64,000 nucleotides of DNA from Phenylobacterium zucineum HLK1. GTDB taxonomy: Bacteria > Pseudomonadota > Alphaproteobacteria > Caulobacterales > Caulobacteraceae. The notes beneath the pieces were generated by a model, which had not been told where the DNA came from, did no database searches, and saw nothing but the letters and a program-made list of their open reading frames with translations. Below, in pieces: positions 17,042 through 25,598 of this stretch (its first letter is position 1; each line of letters begins with the position of its first letter). A program made the translations under genes and the position numbers. The stretch lies in the NCBI RefSeq assembly GCF_000017265.1, contig NC_011144.1, positions 3,574,001-3,638,000 of the forward strand, written 5' to 3'.

Positions 17042-17529
17042 GCGCCGTCACGCGTCAGGGCTGGACCGCCTACGCCATCGCCGCGGTCGTGCTGGTGGTC
17101 GACCAGATCACCAAGGCGCTGATCCTGCCCCTGCCCGAGCGGGTGCCGCACGAGGTCGTCTGGCCGCTGCAGTTCACGCGGATCTGGAACAACGGGGTCA
17201 GCTTCGGCCTCTTCCAGGCCGGCTCGGACCTGGTGCGCTGGGGCTTCGTGGTCTTCTCGATCCTGGTGGGCGTCCTGCTGGCGCTCTGGGCGCGCAAGAC
17301 CGACCGGCTGCTGCCGGCCGCGGGCCTTGGCCTCGTCATCGGCGGGGCGATCGGCAACGCCATCGACCGGGCCCGGTTCGGCGCGGTGGTCGACTTCATC
17401 GACGTCCAGCGCCTCGGCTTCTTCCCGTGGATCTTCAACATCGCCGACAGCGGCATCACCATCGGCGTGATCCTGCTGCTGCTCGACAGCATGCGACCGG
17501 AACGCCCAGCGGCGCGCCCGGCGGCCTGA
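17038..17529 (+). CDS. lspA: Lipoprotein signal peptidase (signal peptidase II)
   Basis: A 163-residue inner-membrane aspartyl protease that removes signal peptides from diacylglyceryl-prolipoproteins. It has four hydrophobic segments, the family motif VDQITKALI near the start, FTRIWNNGVSFGLFQ, and the two catalytic-Asp boxes GNAIDRARFGAVVDFIDV and FNIADSGITIG. The start ATG overlaps the ileS stop (ATGA). A predicted lipoprotein gene follows and is a natural substrate. Confidence 0.97.
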   Translation: MSAVTRQGWTAYAIAAVVLVVDQITKALILPLPERVPHEVVWPLQFTRIWNNGVSFGLFQAGSDLVRWGFVVFSILVGVLLALWARKTDRLLPAAGLGLVIGGAIGNAIDRARFGAVVDFIDVQRLGFFPWIFNIADSGITIGVILLLLDSMRPERPAARPAA

Positions 17530-17608
17530 CGCCGTTGGCGGACCGGCCCGTTTGGTTTATTCCCTTCCGTCCGAGGCCGGGGGCGGCCCAAGGAGCTTGT
17601 TCAAGTTC

Positions 17609-18163
17609 ATGAGCGTCAACCGAGTGATCGTCGCCGCCGCGGCCCTTGCGGCCGTCGGGCTGGCGGGTTGCCAGTCGACCCAGAAGGCGCTGGGCATGTC
17701 CAAGGTGACCCCGGACGAGTTCCGCGTCGTCACCAAGGCGCCCCTCGTAGTGCCGCCCGACTACGCGCTGCGTCCGCCGGCGCCCGGCGAGCCGCGCCCG
17801 CAGGAGCTGCAGCCGGAAAGCGCCGCGCGCAACGCCCTGCTGGGCCAGCGTGAGGCCGAGCTGCGCTCCGAGGGCGAGAAGCTGCTGGTCGCCAAGGCCG
17901 GCGCCGAGCGCGCCGACCCGCTGATCCGCTACGTCGTCGACGACGAGTTCGGCGACATCGCCCACAAGGAAAAGAGCTTCGCCGACCGGGTGATGTTCTG
18001 GAAGAAGGACGAGCCGGCCACCGCGGCGGGCGCGGGCCTCGACAACAGCACCGCCCCGCTCGATCCCGAGGCCGAGGCCGAGCGGGTGGCCAAGCTCACC
18101 GGATCGAAGCCGATCATCATCCAGCGCGAAGGCAAGAGCCGGATCAAGCTGCCCGGGCTCTAG
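17609..18163 (+). CDS. DUF3035-type lipoprotein, possible BamF-like
   Basis: A 184-residue predicted outer-membrane lipoprotein: signal peptide residues 1-18 with lipobox VGLAGC (Cys near 19), then a polar mature part with LGMSKVTPDEFRVVTKAPLV and VPPDYALRPPAPGEP, the signature of the alphaproteobacterial DUF3035 family. Some databases label this family beta-barrel assembly machinery subunit BamF; I treat that as possible, not shown. Start at 17609 gives a proper signal peptide; AGGAG lies 13 bp upstream, rather far. It follows lspA by 79 bp and is convergent with the TraB/GumN gene. Confidence 0.72.
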   Translation: MSVNRVIVAAAALAAVGLAGCQSTQKALGMSKVTPDEFRVVTKAPLVVPPDYALRPPAPGEPRPQELQPESAARNALLGQREAELRSEGEKLLVAKAGAERADPLIRYVVDDEFGDIAHKEKSFADRVMFWKKDEPATAAGAGLDNSTAPLDPEAEAERVAKLTGSKPIIIQREGKSRIKLPGL

Positions 18164-18178
18164 AACCCGCGAGGCGGC

Positions 18179-19141
18179 CTACAGCTCTCCGGGCGTCGTC
18201 ACCTCGAAGCCCTGCCCGCGCAGGCGGTCCAGCACGCCGCCCTGCGCCAGCAGGGGCCTGAGCGGCACGAGCACGATGGCGTGGCCCGGCCGCTCCAGCT
18301 GGCGGACCACGGCGGCGGCGGTGTCGGCCTTCATCCGCTCGTCGAACGCCCGCCCCCCGGGAATCATGGTCAGGCACCGCTCGTAGGTCCGCTCGTTCTC
18401 GAGCGCGCCCGGAACGTCCCCCTCGGCCCACGCCCGCGCCGCCTGCAGCGTCACGCCCGGCCCCGCCTCGGCTTGGGCCAGCACCTCCTCGAAGCAGACG
18501 CGCCCGATCTGCGGCGAGGTGCGGATGATGGCCCCCAGCAGCGGCCCGATGTCGTAGGTCTTCTCCACCACCGGCACGCCCTTTTGCCGGGCCAGCAGCT
18601 CGACCAGCTTGGCCGGGTCGGTGGTCGTCAGGTTCGCCCCCTCCCGGTAGTCCGAGGCGAGCTGGACGCCGGCGGCGAGGGGATTCGAGGTCGGATAGTG
18701 TCTCGCCTCGAGGCCCATCCGCTCGCGCACCGCCACGAACCGGGCGCGGGTCGCCGCATCCAGGTGCTTCTCGAACGGGCCGCCCGAGCGCAGCCGCAGC
18801 AGGTTGAACCCGGCCCCCAGGATCCCCGTGGTCTTCGCCCGAATGTTGGTGAACGGCAGGACGACGGCGTTCGCGCCCTCCAGTCGGTGCTCGAAGATGG
18901 TCCGGTCCCACTGCATCCGCTTGGGCGCCAGCGAGGGGACGCCCAGGACATAGACCGTCGTGTCCGCGTCCGAGACCCGCCACCACGCCGGCCCCGGCAG
19001 GCGGCCGACGACCACCAGCTCCTCGACCAGGGCCGCGTCGGGATCGGGCGGGACCTGCGCCTCGGGCGCCTGGGCTCTCGCCGGCAGGGCGAGAGCCGCA
19101 GCGACGGCGGCGAGACAGGCAAGACGATTCAGCGCACGCAT
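18179..19141 (-). CDS. TraB/GumN-family secreted protein
   Basis: A 320-residue protein with an N-terminal signal peptide (about residues 1-23, ending ALALPARAQ). The body starts with [20 protein letters not shown], matching the TraB/GumN pattern in which WKVSDGDSTVYLFGTIH is usual; the GTIH His is replaced here by GVPS. A second conserved block near the end reads [20 protein letters not shown]. Relatives are periplasmic or membrane-associated TIKI-like proteins, some metalloproteases; with the GxxH motif altered, activity here is doubtful. It diverges from mutL with about 50 bp between. Confidence 0.72.
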   Translation of the reverse strand: MRALNRLACLAAVAAALALPARAQAPEAQVPPDPDAALVEELVVVGRLPGPAWWRVSDADTTVYVLGVPSLAPKRMQWDRTIFEHRLEGANAVVLPFTNIRAKTTGILGAGFNLLRLRSGGPFEKHLDAATRARFVAVRERMGLEARHYPTSNPLAAGVQLASDYREGANLTTTDPAKLVELLARQKGVPVVEKTYDIGPLLGAIIRTSPQIGRVCFEEVLAQAEAGPGVTLQAARAWAEGDVPGALENERTYERCLTMIPGGRAFDERMKADTAAAVVRQLERPGHAIVLVPLRPLLAQGGVLDRLRGQGFEVTTPGEL

Positions 19142-19191
19142 CGGGGACCTCGGAATCGTACTATCTAGGGCGATCCCTGCGAATTACAGCC

Positions 19192-21060
19192 ATGCCGATC
19201 CGCCGCCTCCCGCCCGAACTCATCAACCGCATCGCCGCCGGCGAGGTGGTGGAGCGGCCTGCCAGCGCGGTGAAGGAGCTGGTCGAGAACGCCCTGGACG
19301 CCGGCGCCACGAAGATCGAGGTGCAGGCCGACGGAGGCGGGCTGACCCGCATCCTGGTGGCCGACGACGGCTGCGGCCTCTCGGCCGAGGAGCTGCCGGT
19401 GGCGGTCGAGCGCCACGCGACCTCCAAGCTCAACCCGGGCGAGGACGGCGAATACGACCTGCTGCGGATCGGCACCCTCGGCTTCCGGGGCGAGGCCCTG
19501 CCCTCCATCGGCTCGGTCGCCCGGCTCTCCATCGCCAGCCGCGCGCGCAAGGCCGATGGGAGCCAGGCCGAGGCCCACGCCATCTTCGTGGAAGGCGGCG
19601 CGGTCGGAGCGGTCTCGCCGGCGGCCTTCCCGGGGCCGCACGGCGCCCGGGTCGAGGTGCGCGACCTCTTCTACGCCACCCCGGCGCGGCTGAAGTTCAT
19701 GAAGTCCGAGCGCGCCGAGGCCCTCGCCATCACCGAGGAGCTGAAGCGCCAGGCCATGGCCCACGAGGCGGTGAGCTTCGCCCTCGACGTCGACGGCCGC
19801 CGCACCCTGCGCCTGCCCGCCGAGGCGGCCGGTCCAGACGGCCGGCTGGCGCGCCTGTCGGCCATCATGGGCCGCGAGTTCTCGGACAACGCCCTGGCCA
19901 TCGACCACGAGCGCGAGGGCGTGCGCCTGTCGGGCTTCGCCGGCCTGCCCACCTTCAACCGCGGCAACGCCGCCCACCAGTACCTGTTCGTCAACGGCCG
20001 GCCAGTCCGCGACCGGCTGCTGCAGGGCGCGCTCAGGGCCGCCTACGCCGACTTCCTGGCCCGCGACCGCCATCCGCTGGCGGCGCTCTATGTGGAACTG
20101 GACCCCAGCCAGGTGGACGTGAACGTCCATCCGGCCAAGGCCGAGGTGCGGTTCCGCGACCCCGGCCTGGTGCGCGGCCTGATCGTCGGCGGCCTGCGTC
20201 ATGCGCTCGCCGCCGCCGGCCACCGCGCCTCCACCACCGTCTCCATGGCCGCCCTGGGCGGCTTCCGGCCCCAATCGATGCCGCCGCCGCAGCCGTCCGC
20301 CGCCGGCTTCTCGGCCTGGCGTCAGGGCGGCTGGACGCCCTCGCCCGCCGCCGCCGCAGCGCAGATCCTGCCCGGCCTCTCGGAAGTCTCGGCCCGGGCC
20401 GAGCCCGAGGCCCTCGACGCCTACGCCGCTGGAGGCATGGCCGAGGCGGCCTCGCCCGCCCCGGTCTTCGATCCCGTGGACTATCCGCTGGGCGCCGCCC
20501 GCGCTCAGGTGCACGAGACCTACATCGTCGCCCAGACCCGCGACGGCGTGGTCATCGTCGATCAGCACGCCGCCCATGAGCGCCTCGTCTACGAGCGCAT
20601 GAAGGCCGAGATGGCCGAGGGCGGCGTCGCCCGCCAGGCCCTGCTGCTGCCCGAGGTGGTGGAGCTCGATCCCGCCGAGGCCGAACGGGTCGTCGCCCGC
20701 GCCGACGAGCTGGCGGCCCTCGGCTTGGTGGTGGAGGCCTTCGGCCCCGGCGCGGTGCTGGTGCGCGAGGTGCCGGCCCTGCTGGGCGAGACCGACGCGG
20801 CGGGCCTCGTGCGCGACATCGCCGACGACCTTTCCGAGAACGGCCAGGCCCTGGCGCTGAAGGAGCGGCTGGAGGAGGTCTGCGGGACCATGGCCTGCCA
20901 CGGCTCGGTGCGCGCCGGCCGCCGGCTCACGGCGCCCGAGATGAACGCCCTGCTGCGCCAGATGGAGGCCACGCCCCACTCCGGCCAGTGCAACCATGGC
21001 CGCCCCACCTACGTCGAGCTGAAACTGGCCGACATCGAGCGGCTGTTCGGACGGCGCTAG
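19192..21060 (+). CDS. mutL: DNA mismatch repair protein MutL
   Basis: A 622-residue GHKL ATPase. The N-terminal ATPase motifs are [20 protein letters not shown] (residues 10-29), DDGCGL and a [15 protein letters not shown] lid, then [15 protein letters not shown]. The C-terminal dimerisation domain carries the metal-dependent endonuclease motif [12 protein letters not shown] and the zinc-site blocks [10 protein letters not shown] and QCNHGRPT. The enzyme is thus of the nicking MutL class, as expected where MutH is absent. A Pro/Ala-rich linker joins the halves (about 350-420). Its last 4 bp overlap the convergent rsmD. Confidence 0.97.
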   Translation: MPIRRLPPELINRIAAGEVVERPASAVKELVENALDAGATKIEVQADGGGLTRILVADDGCGLSAEELPVAVERHATSKLNPGEDGEYDLLRIGTLGFRGEALPSIGSVARLSIASRARKADGSQAEAHAIFVEGGAVGAVSPAAFPGPHGARVEVRDLFYATPARLKFMKSERAEALAITEELKRQAMAHEAVSFALDVDGRRTLRLPAEAAGPDGRLARLSAIMGREFSDNALAIDHEREGVRLSGFAGLPTFNRGNAAHQYLFVNGRPVRDRLLQGALRAAYADFLARDRHPLAALYVELDPSQVDVNVHPAKAEVRFRDPGLVRGLIVGGLRHALAAAGHRASTTVSMAALGGFRPQSMPPPQPSAAGFSAWRQGGWTPSPAAAAAQILPGLSEVSARAEPEALDAYAAGGMAEAASPAPVFDPVDYPLGAARAQVHETYIVAQTRDGVVIVDQHAAHERLVYERMKAEMAEGGVARQALLLPEVVELDPAEAERVVARADELAALGLVVEAFGPGAVLVREVPALLGETDAAGLVRDIADDLSENGQALALKERLEEVCGTMACHGSVRAGRRLTAPEMNALLRQMEATPHSGQCNHGRPTYVELKLADIERLFGRR

Positions 21061-21620
21061 GGCGCCTTCAGGAACCAGACCTTGGCCGCGCCGTATTCGC
21101 GCGCGTCCAGCAGTTCGTAGCCGGGCGCTTCGAGCGGCGGCTCGCCGGCCCCGCGCTCCACCACCGCCACCGCGTCCTTGGCCAGCCAGCCGCCCTCGAC
21201 GAGGCGGGCCAGCACCACCTCGGCCAGGCCCTTGCCGTAGGGCGGGTCGAGGAAGGCCAGGTCGAACGCCGGGCCGTCGGCGCCGGGGCGGACGCCCAGC
21301 TGGGTCGCGTCGCGCCGGTGCACGCGGGTGCGGCCGAAGAGCCCCATCCCGTCCACGTTCTCGCGGATCGCGCCGCGGGCGGCCTCGTCGGTCTCGACGA
21401 ACAGGCAGAAGGCCGCCCCACGCGAGAGCGCCTCGAAGCCCAGCGCCCCCGAACCGGCGAACAGATCGATCACCCGCAGGTCGCGCACGCCCGGCGACCA
21501 GGGCGCGTGCTCGAGGATGTTGAAGATGGCCTGACGGGCGCGGTCCGACGTCGGGCGCGTGCCCTGGCCCGGCGGCGTGACCAGGGCCTTGCCGCGGAAT
21601 TCCCCCGAGACGATGCGCAT
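21057..21620 (-). CDS. rsmD: 16S rRNA (guanine-966-N2) methyltransferase
   Basis: A 187-residue SAM-dependent methyltransferase. It begins [20 protein letters not shown] and continues with the [15 protein letters not shown] segment typical of RsmD. The SAM motif is [20 protein letters not shown] (near 50-69) and the catalytic motif is FLDPPYGKG (DPPY, near 121-124). It modifies G966 of 16S rRNA in the assembled small subunit. It lies 2 bp downstream of rluB on the same strand, an RNA-modification pair also common in other alphaproteobacteria. Confidence 0.95.
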   Translation of the reverse strand: MRIVSGEFRGKALVTPPGQGTRPTSDRARQAIFNILEHAPWSPGVRDLRVIDLFAGSGALGFEALSRGAAFCLFVETDEAARGAIRENVDGMGLFGRTRVHRRDATQLGVRPGADGPAFDLAFLDPPYGKGLAEVVLARLVEGGWLAKDAVAVVERGAGEPPLEAPGYELLDAREYGAAKVWFLKAP

Positions 21621-21622
21621 GG

Positions 21623-22855
21623 CTATCCCCGGCCCCGCGGAGCCGTGGTGCGCGGCCGCCCGCCTCCTCGATTGGCGGGTCCGCGCGGGGGACCACGCTG
21701 GGGACCGCCCTTCGGCCGCCCCGGCGGCTTTCCCTGGGACGCCGTGCGCTTGCCGGCGGCCGGCTCGTGGCGCGGCCCGATGGTCTTCCCCTCGATCTTG
21801 GCCTGCAGCTTGGCCTTAGCCGCCTTGCCGGCGGTTTTGGCGTGCGGCTTCGCCTTGGCCTTCGGCTTGGCCCAGCCGGCCTTGTAGGCCTTCTTCGCCG
21901 GCGCCTCGGGGCGGGGCGGGACCAGCTCGGCCTGCCGGCTCTCGGCCTGGGCGCGCCGCGACTTGCGGGCGGGCGAGCGGTATTGCGGCCGGTCGCCCTT
22001 GGGCATGTTCTCAGGCGGGATATGGCCTTCCAGCTGCTCGCGGATCACCCGCGGCCCCACCTCCTCGATCTCGCCGACATCGAGCGTGCCCAGCGCAAAC
22101 GGGCCGTACGACAGGCGGATCAACCGGTTCACCTTCAGCCCCAGCGCTTCCAGCACCCGGCGCACCTCGCGGTTCTTGCCCTCCTGCAGGGTGACCGTCA
22201 GCCAGAGGTTCGCCCCCTGGTGGCCCTCCTTGGCCTTGTCGAGCCGCGCCTCGATGGCGCCGTACCGCACACCCTCGACGGTGATGCCGTCCTTCAGCGT
22301 GTCGAGCCGCTCCTGGGTGATGCGGCCGTGCGCCCGGGCGCGGTAGCGGCGCACGACGCCGGTGGCCGGCAGCTCGAGGGCCCGGGCGAGGCCGCCGTCG
22401 TTGGTCAGCAGCAGCAGGCCCTCGGAGTTGAGGTCGAGCCGTCCCACCGAGATCAGCCGCGGCAGGCCCTCGGGCAGCGCCTCGAACACCGTCGGCCGCC
22501 CCTGCGGGTCCTTGTGCGTCGTCACCAGGCCCACGGGCTTGTGGTAGCGGAACACGCGCACCGGCTCGGGCTCGCCCACGACGGCGCCGTCAACGGTGAG
22601 GATGTCGCCCGGCTCGACCTTCACCGCCGGCGTGGTCAGGACTTGGCCGTTGATCGCCACCCGCCCCTCGGCGATCAGGCGCTCGACGTCGCGGCGCGAG
22701 CCCACGCCCGAGCGCGCCAGGAGCTTGGCGATACGTTCGCCCCCGAGTTCGGTCCCGGGTTCGCCCCCAGGTTCGCTCCCGGACTCAGGGGGATCGTCGG
22801 ACAGGCGGGCTTGACCGGAGGGGCCCCGGCCGGTTCGGTGCGGATCGTGGATCAT
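21623..22855 (-). CDS. rluB: 23S rRNA pseudouridine synthase (RluB/RsuA type) with long basic tail
   Basis: A 410-residue pseudouridine synthase. An S4 RNA-binding domain (about 27-75: ERIAKLLARSGVGSRRDVER) is followed by the catalytic domain with GRLDLNSEGLLLLTNDG (catalytic Asp, near 135) and GKNREVRRVLEALGLKVNRL. From about residue 270 the tail is highly basic and Ala/Lys-rich (KAKAKPHAKTAGKAAKAK), then Gly/Arg/Pro-rich to the end, likely disordered RNA-binding sequence. The ATG at 22855 is chosen; it stands 12 bp from the start of the divergent tadA. It modifies 23S rRNA near position 2605 if orthologous to RluB. Confidence 0.92.
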   Translation of the reverse strand: MIHDPHRTGRGPSGQARLSDDPPESGSEPGGEPGTELGGERIAKLLARSGVGSRRDVERLIAEGRVAINGQVLTTPAVKVEPGDILTVDGAVVGEPEPVRVFRYHKPVGLVTTHKDPQGRPTVFEALPEGLPRLISVGRLDLNSEGLLLLTNDGGLARALELPATGVVRRYRARAHGRITQERLDTLKDGITVEGVRYGAIEARLDKAKEGHQGANLWLTVTLQEGKNREVRRVLEALGLKVNRLIRLSYGPFALGTLDVGEIEEVGPRVIREQLEGHIPPENMPKGDRPQYRSPARKSRRAQAESRQAELVPPRPEAPAKKAYKAGWAKPKAKAKPHAKTAGKAAKAKLQAKIEGKTIGPRHEPAAGKRTASQGKPPGRPKGGPQRGPPRGPANRGGGRPRTTAPRGRG

Positions 22856-22867
22856 GACTGCCGCACC

Positions 22868-23320
22868 ATGCGCATCGCGCTCGAAGCCGCGCAAGCCGCC
22901 GCCGCGGCGGGCGAGACGCCGGTGGGCGCGGTCGTGGTCGATCCGGCCACCGGCGAGGTGATCGCGGTCGGCGCCAACAGCCCCATCTCCGCCCACGACC
23001 CGAGCGCCCACGCCGAGATCCTGGCCCTGCGCGCCGCCGCCGAACGGCTCGGCAACTACCGGCTCACCGGCCTGACCCTGGTCGTCACGCTGGAGCCCTG
23101 CGCCATGTGCGCGGGCGCCATCAGCCACGCCCGCATCGGCCGGCTGGTGTTCGGGGCGGAGGACCCGAAGGGCGGCGCGGTCGTCCATGGCCCGCGGTTC
23201 TTCGACCAGCCCACCTGCCACTGGCGGCCCAAGGTCACGGGGGGCGTGCTGGCCGAGGAGAGCTCGGCTATGCTGAAGGCCTTCTTCCGCGCCCGGCGGA
23301 AAACGGCAGCCAAGGCATGA
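22868..23320 (+). CDS. tadA: tRNA-specific adenosine deaminase
   Basis: A 150-residue zinc deaminase that converts A34 to inosine in tRNA-Arg(ACG). Zinc ligands and catalytic Glu are in SAHAEILALR (HAE) and LEPCAMCAGAISHARI (PCxxC). The N-terminus MRIALEAAQAAAAAGETPVG is standard for the family. The ATG at 22868 is preferred; a GTG at 22838 is in frame and would add ten residues but would overlap the divergent rluB start. The last 4 bp overlap the next gene (ATGA). Confidence 0.95.
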   Translation: MRIALEAAQAAAAAGETPVGAVVVDPATGEVIAVGANSPISAHDPSAHAEILALRAAAERLGNYRLTGLTLVVTLEPCAMCAGAISHARIGRLVFGAEDPKGGAVVHGPRFFDQPTCHWRPKVTGGVLAEESSAMLKAFFRARRKTAAKA

Positions 23321-23772
23321 TCGTCGCGGGCCTGGTCGCCGCCGCCGTGTTGGCCGGAGCCGCCGCCGATGTCGGCGAGCTCTCGTGGATGAGCGGCGCC
23401 TGGGTCCAGGAGCGGCCGGACGGGACGCTCGTCCAGGAGACCTGGCTGGCCCCGCGGGACGGCGTAATGGCGGGCGTCAGCCAGACGAACCGCCCCGGCC
23501 GCAAGCCCTTCGTCGAATATGTGCGGATCAGCGCCGAACCGGCGGGGATCATCTTCACCGCCCTCCTGCCCGGCCAAGCGCCGACGGCGTTCGTGATGCT
23601 GCCCAGGGCCGAGGGCGGCGCCGAGGGCGAGGCGGTGTTCGAGAACAAGGCCCACGACTTCCCGCAGCGGGTCTTCTACCGCCGCTGCGGCGAGGACCTC
23701 TGCGCCGGCATCGAGGGGCTGCAGGACGGCAAGCCCCGCCGCGAGGAGTGGCGCTACCGACGGGTCAGGTGA
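23317..23772 (+). CDS. DUF6265-type secreted protein
   Basis: A 151-residue protein with a short N-terminal hydrophobic stretch (residues 2-17, VAGLVAAAVLAGAAA) that looks like a signal peptide. The mature part starts LSWMSGAWVQERPDGTLVQE and contains FENKAHDFPQRVFYRR, features of the DUF6265 family of calycin-like beta-barrel proteins in proteobacteria. Function is unknown. The start overlaps tadA by 4 bp, so translation is coupled. The 3' end overlaps the convergent GNAT gene by 8 bp. Confidence 0.75.
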   Translation: MIVAGLVAAAVLAGAAADVGELSWMSGAWVQERPDGTLVQETWLAPRDGVMAGVSQTNRPGRKPFVEYVRISAEPAGIIFTALLPGQAPTAFVMLPRAEGGAEGEAVFENKAHDFPQRVFYRRCGEDLCAGIEGLQDGKPRREEWRYRRVR

Positions 23773-24415
23773 ACGCCGCCGAGTAAGCGGCCAGGCGCGC
23801 GTCGAGCCGTTCGCGCACGGCGGGCCACTCGTCCGCCAAGACGGAGAAGATCACCGTGTCGCGGATGCGGCCGGTCCAGGTGAACCGGTCCTGGCGGAGG
23901 ATCCCCTCCTGAACCGCGCCCAGCTTGGTCACCGCCGCCAGGCTGCGGGCGTTGAGCGCGTCCACCCGGTAGACCACTCGCCGCACGCCGCTGTCGAACG
24001 CCTCGCCCATCATCAGCCGCTTGGCCGCCGGATTGACGGCCCCGCCCCGCGCGCCCGGCCGGTAGTAGGTGCCGCCGACCTCCAGCACGTGGTTCGCCCG
24101 GTCGATCCCGTAGAAGGTCGTGATCCCCACGACCTCGCCGCCCGCGATCACCGCATAGGCCACGGTGTCGCCCCGGGCCTGGTCGGCCTGCAGCTTGGCC
24201 CAGGCCGGGTCGAAGTGCTCGTTCGCCCAGGAATAGGGATAGAGCTCGGTCCAGATCCGCTGGTCGGCGTCGACGGCCGCCCTCAGCCCCTCGCGGTGCG
24301 TCTCGGCCATCGGCTCTAGCCGCACGAAACGGTTCTCCAGCGGCCGGGGCTCCAGCCGCAGCGGGGGCGGAACGGCGGCGAGGGTCGGCGCTCCGGCGAG
24401 GACGGGTTCGGACAT
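23765..24415 (-). CDS. GNAT-family N-acetyltransferase, RimJ/RimL-like
   Basis: A 216-residue acetyltransferase of the RimJ/RimL group. Recognisable parts are LENRFVRLEPMAETHREGLR (near 26-45), GEVVGITTFYGID (near 93-105), and VYRVDALNARSLAAVTKLGA (near 147-166) with the acetyl-CoA-binding LNARSLAAVTKLGA helix, then QEGILRQ. Substrates in this group range from ribosomal protein N-termini to small molecules. AAGGAG precedes the ATG at 24415. It is divergent from the small RNA at 24586. Confidence 0.87.
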   Translation of the reverse strand: MSEPVLAGAPTLAAVPPPLRLEPRPLENRFVRLEPMAETHREGLRAAVDADQRIWTELYPYSWANEHFDPAWAKLQADQARGDTVAYAVIAGGEVVGITTFYGIDRANHVLEVGGTYYRPGARGGAVNPAAKRLMMGEAFDSGVRRVVYRVDALNARSLAAVTKLGAVQEGILRQDRFTWTGRIRDTVIFSVLADEWPAVRERLDARLAAYSAAFT

Positions 24416-24551
24416 GGCGCGGCTCCTTCTGAGGCCTGGCTAGCCGGCAAGTGGACTGGCCGACAGGTCCAGTTGCGGCAAGAGCCCCGGACCACTTCGG
24501 CAGCCGAAACTCTTTTTTCCGGCGTGGGGCCAAATTTTTTCGACAGCGGCC

Positions 24552-24579
24552 TTGCGGGATGGGGGCGCAGACATACCTG
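24552..24579 (+). promoter_or_regulatory. Candidate promoter of the alpha-r8-like sRNA
   Basis: TTGCGG (24552-24557), a 16-bp spacer and TACCTG (24574-24579) place the start near 24586, right at the first hairpin. The TACCT- form of the -10 is the same as at the 6S RNA and groES promoters in this window. Confidence 0.45.
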
Positions 24580-24585
24580 AAGGCG

Positions 24586-24654
24586 TGCCCATCCTGGGCG
24601 TTTCCTCCCTATGAACTTCCCAAGCCGGGCCTTTTTGGCCCGGCTCTTTTTTTT
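24586..24654 (+). ncRNA. Small RNA of the alpha-r8 (MmgR / Rfam suhB) family
   Basis: About 70 nt. It consists of a short hairpin GCCCA-TCC-TGGGC (24587-24599), a single-stranded stretch with the invariant UUUCCUCCCU (24601-24610) and a strong intrinsic terminator AGCCGGGCC/GGCCCGGCT followed by eight T (24623-24654). This is the layout of the alpha-r8 sRNAs, of which Sinorhizobium MmgR is the best known; the exposed CCUCCC is complementary to Shine-Dalgarno sequences and is expected to repress mRNAs, in MmgR linked to polyhydroxybutyrate control and Hfq. No coding sequence explains this element. The exact 5' end is inferred from a promoter-like sequence. Confidence 0.75.
24623..24654 (+). 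terminator. Intrinsic terminator of the sRNA
   Basis: A perfect 9-bp stem AGCCGGGCC/GGCCCGGCT with a five-T loop is followed by C and eight T. There is no protein gene immediately upstream on this strand, so it belongs to the sRNA. Confidence 0.9.
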
Positions 24655-24659
24655 GCGCC

Positions 24660-25424
24660 TCACGCGGCCAGCAGCCGCGCCGCCTGGACGAGGTAGACGA
24701 GGCCGATCGCGGTCACGATCCAGCGGGTCCAGCGCTTGAAGTTCACGTCGCTCATCCGGTCCAGCACCATGCCGCCGGCGACGGTCCCCGCTATGGAGAG
24801 CGGGATGGCGAGGGCGAAGACCGGCCAGGGCGGCAGGCCCTCCCCCGGCCCCCCGGCCCCGGCGCGCACGGCCAGGGGCGCGCCGTAGACCACGATCTTG
24901 GCCAGGTGGGCGAACACCTGGGTCGCGGCCTTGGTGGCGACGATGGCGTGGCGGGACAGCTCGGTGCGGACGAAGAAGATGTCGAGCAGCGGCCCGGCGA
25001 CGCCCGCCGTCAGGTTCAGCCCGGTGACCGACAGGCCCGAAAGGAACGCCTGAGGCGGGCGGGCCGCGTCCAGCCGGACCCACCGCTGCGGCAGCCAGGT
25101 GAGCAGCGGCACGAGGCCCAGCAGCAGGAACAGCAGCGGCCTGGACGGCGTGAACGCCAGCAGCGCCACCGCCAGGCCCGCGACCAGGGAGGCCAGGGCG
25201 TACCAGCCGACGATGTCCCAGCGGACGTGCCTACGATGCAGGACCGCCCGCCAGCCGTTGGCGACGAGCTGCAGCACGCCGTGGGCGACGAACGCCGCCT
25301 GCACCGGCAGCACCAGGGCGAGCGCCCCCATCAGGACGAGCCCGCCGGCCATGCCGAAGACGCCGGACAGGGTGGCCGTGATGAAGGCCATGGCGACGAC
25401 GAAGCCGCCGGTCAGAAGGGTCAT
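24660..25424 (-). CDS. TauE/SafE-family membrane transporter
   Basis: A 254-residue inner-membrane protein with about eight hydrophobic segments. It begins MTLLTGGFVVAMAFITATLS followed by GVFGMAGGLVLMGALALVLP, the first TauE/SafE repeat, and has a related half after residue 125 (FLSGLSVTGLNLTAGVAGPL). The family exports sulfur-containing organic anions such as sulfite or sulfoacetate; the substrate here is unknown. The ATG at 25424 is chosen because GGAGG stands six bases before it; ATGs at 25430 and 25466 fit worse. A strongly structured leader precedes it. Confidence 0.85.
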   Translation of the reverse strand: MTLLTGGFVVAMAFITATLSGVFGMAGGLVLMGALALVLPVQAAFVAHGVLQLVANGWRAVLHRRHVRWDIVGWYALASLVAGLAVALLAFTPSRPLLFLLLGLVPLLTWLPQRWVRLDAARPPQAFLSGLSVTGLNLTAGVAGPLLDIFFVRTELSRHAIVATKAATQVFAHLAKIVVYGAPLAVRAGAGGPGEGLPPWPVFALAIPLSIAGTVAGGMVLDRMSDVNFKRWTRWIVTAIGLVYLVQAARLLAA

Positions 25425-25440
25425 GATCATCCTCCGGATG

Positions 25441-25545
25441 TGGAGCCCGCCTCGCGGAGGAGGCACAGGCTCCTCCGGACGGCGGGCCTCCAGCGCACCG
25501 TGCGCGGAGAGCGGGAGGCGCTGCGAGCCGCATCGGGCGAGCGCC
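25441..25545 (-). promoter_or_regulatory. Structured 5' leader of the TauE/SafE gene
   Basis: On the transcribed (minus) strand two hairpins precede the ribosome site. One is nested: GCCCGCC/GGCGGGC outside and CGGAGGAG/CTCCTCCG inside (25445-25487). The other is GGCGCT/AGCGCC (25517-25545). Between them lies a small GCGCAC/GTGCGC hairpin. The CCUCCUCC arm resembles an anti-Shine-Dalgarno sequence. No known riboswitch was recognised; a regulatory role is inference. Confidence 0.4.
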
Positions 25546-25598
25546 TTAGGAAAGGGCGTGAGGGATGGCGTCGTGGCCGGTCATCTGACGGCGTTCGC

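Noticed and set aside
24480..24551. T-rich runs as terminators of the GNAT gene
   Set aside because: The GNAT gene is on the minus strand and starts here; these runs have no stem before them and lie upstream of the sRNA promoter.
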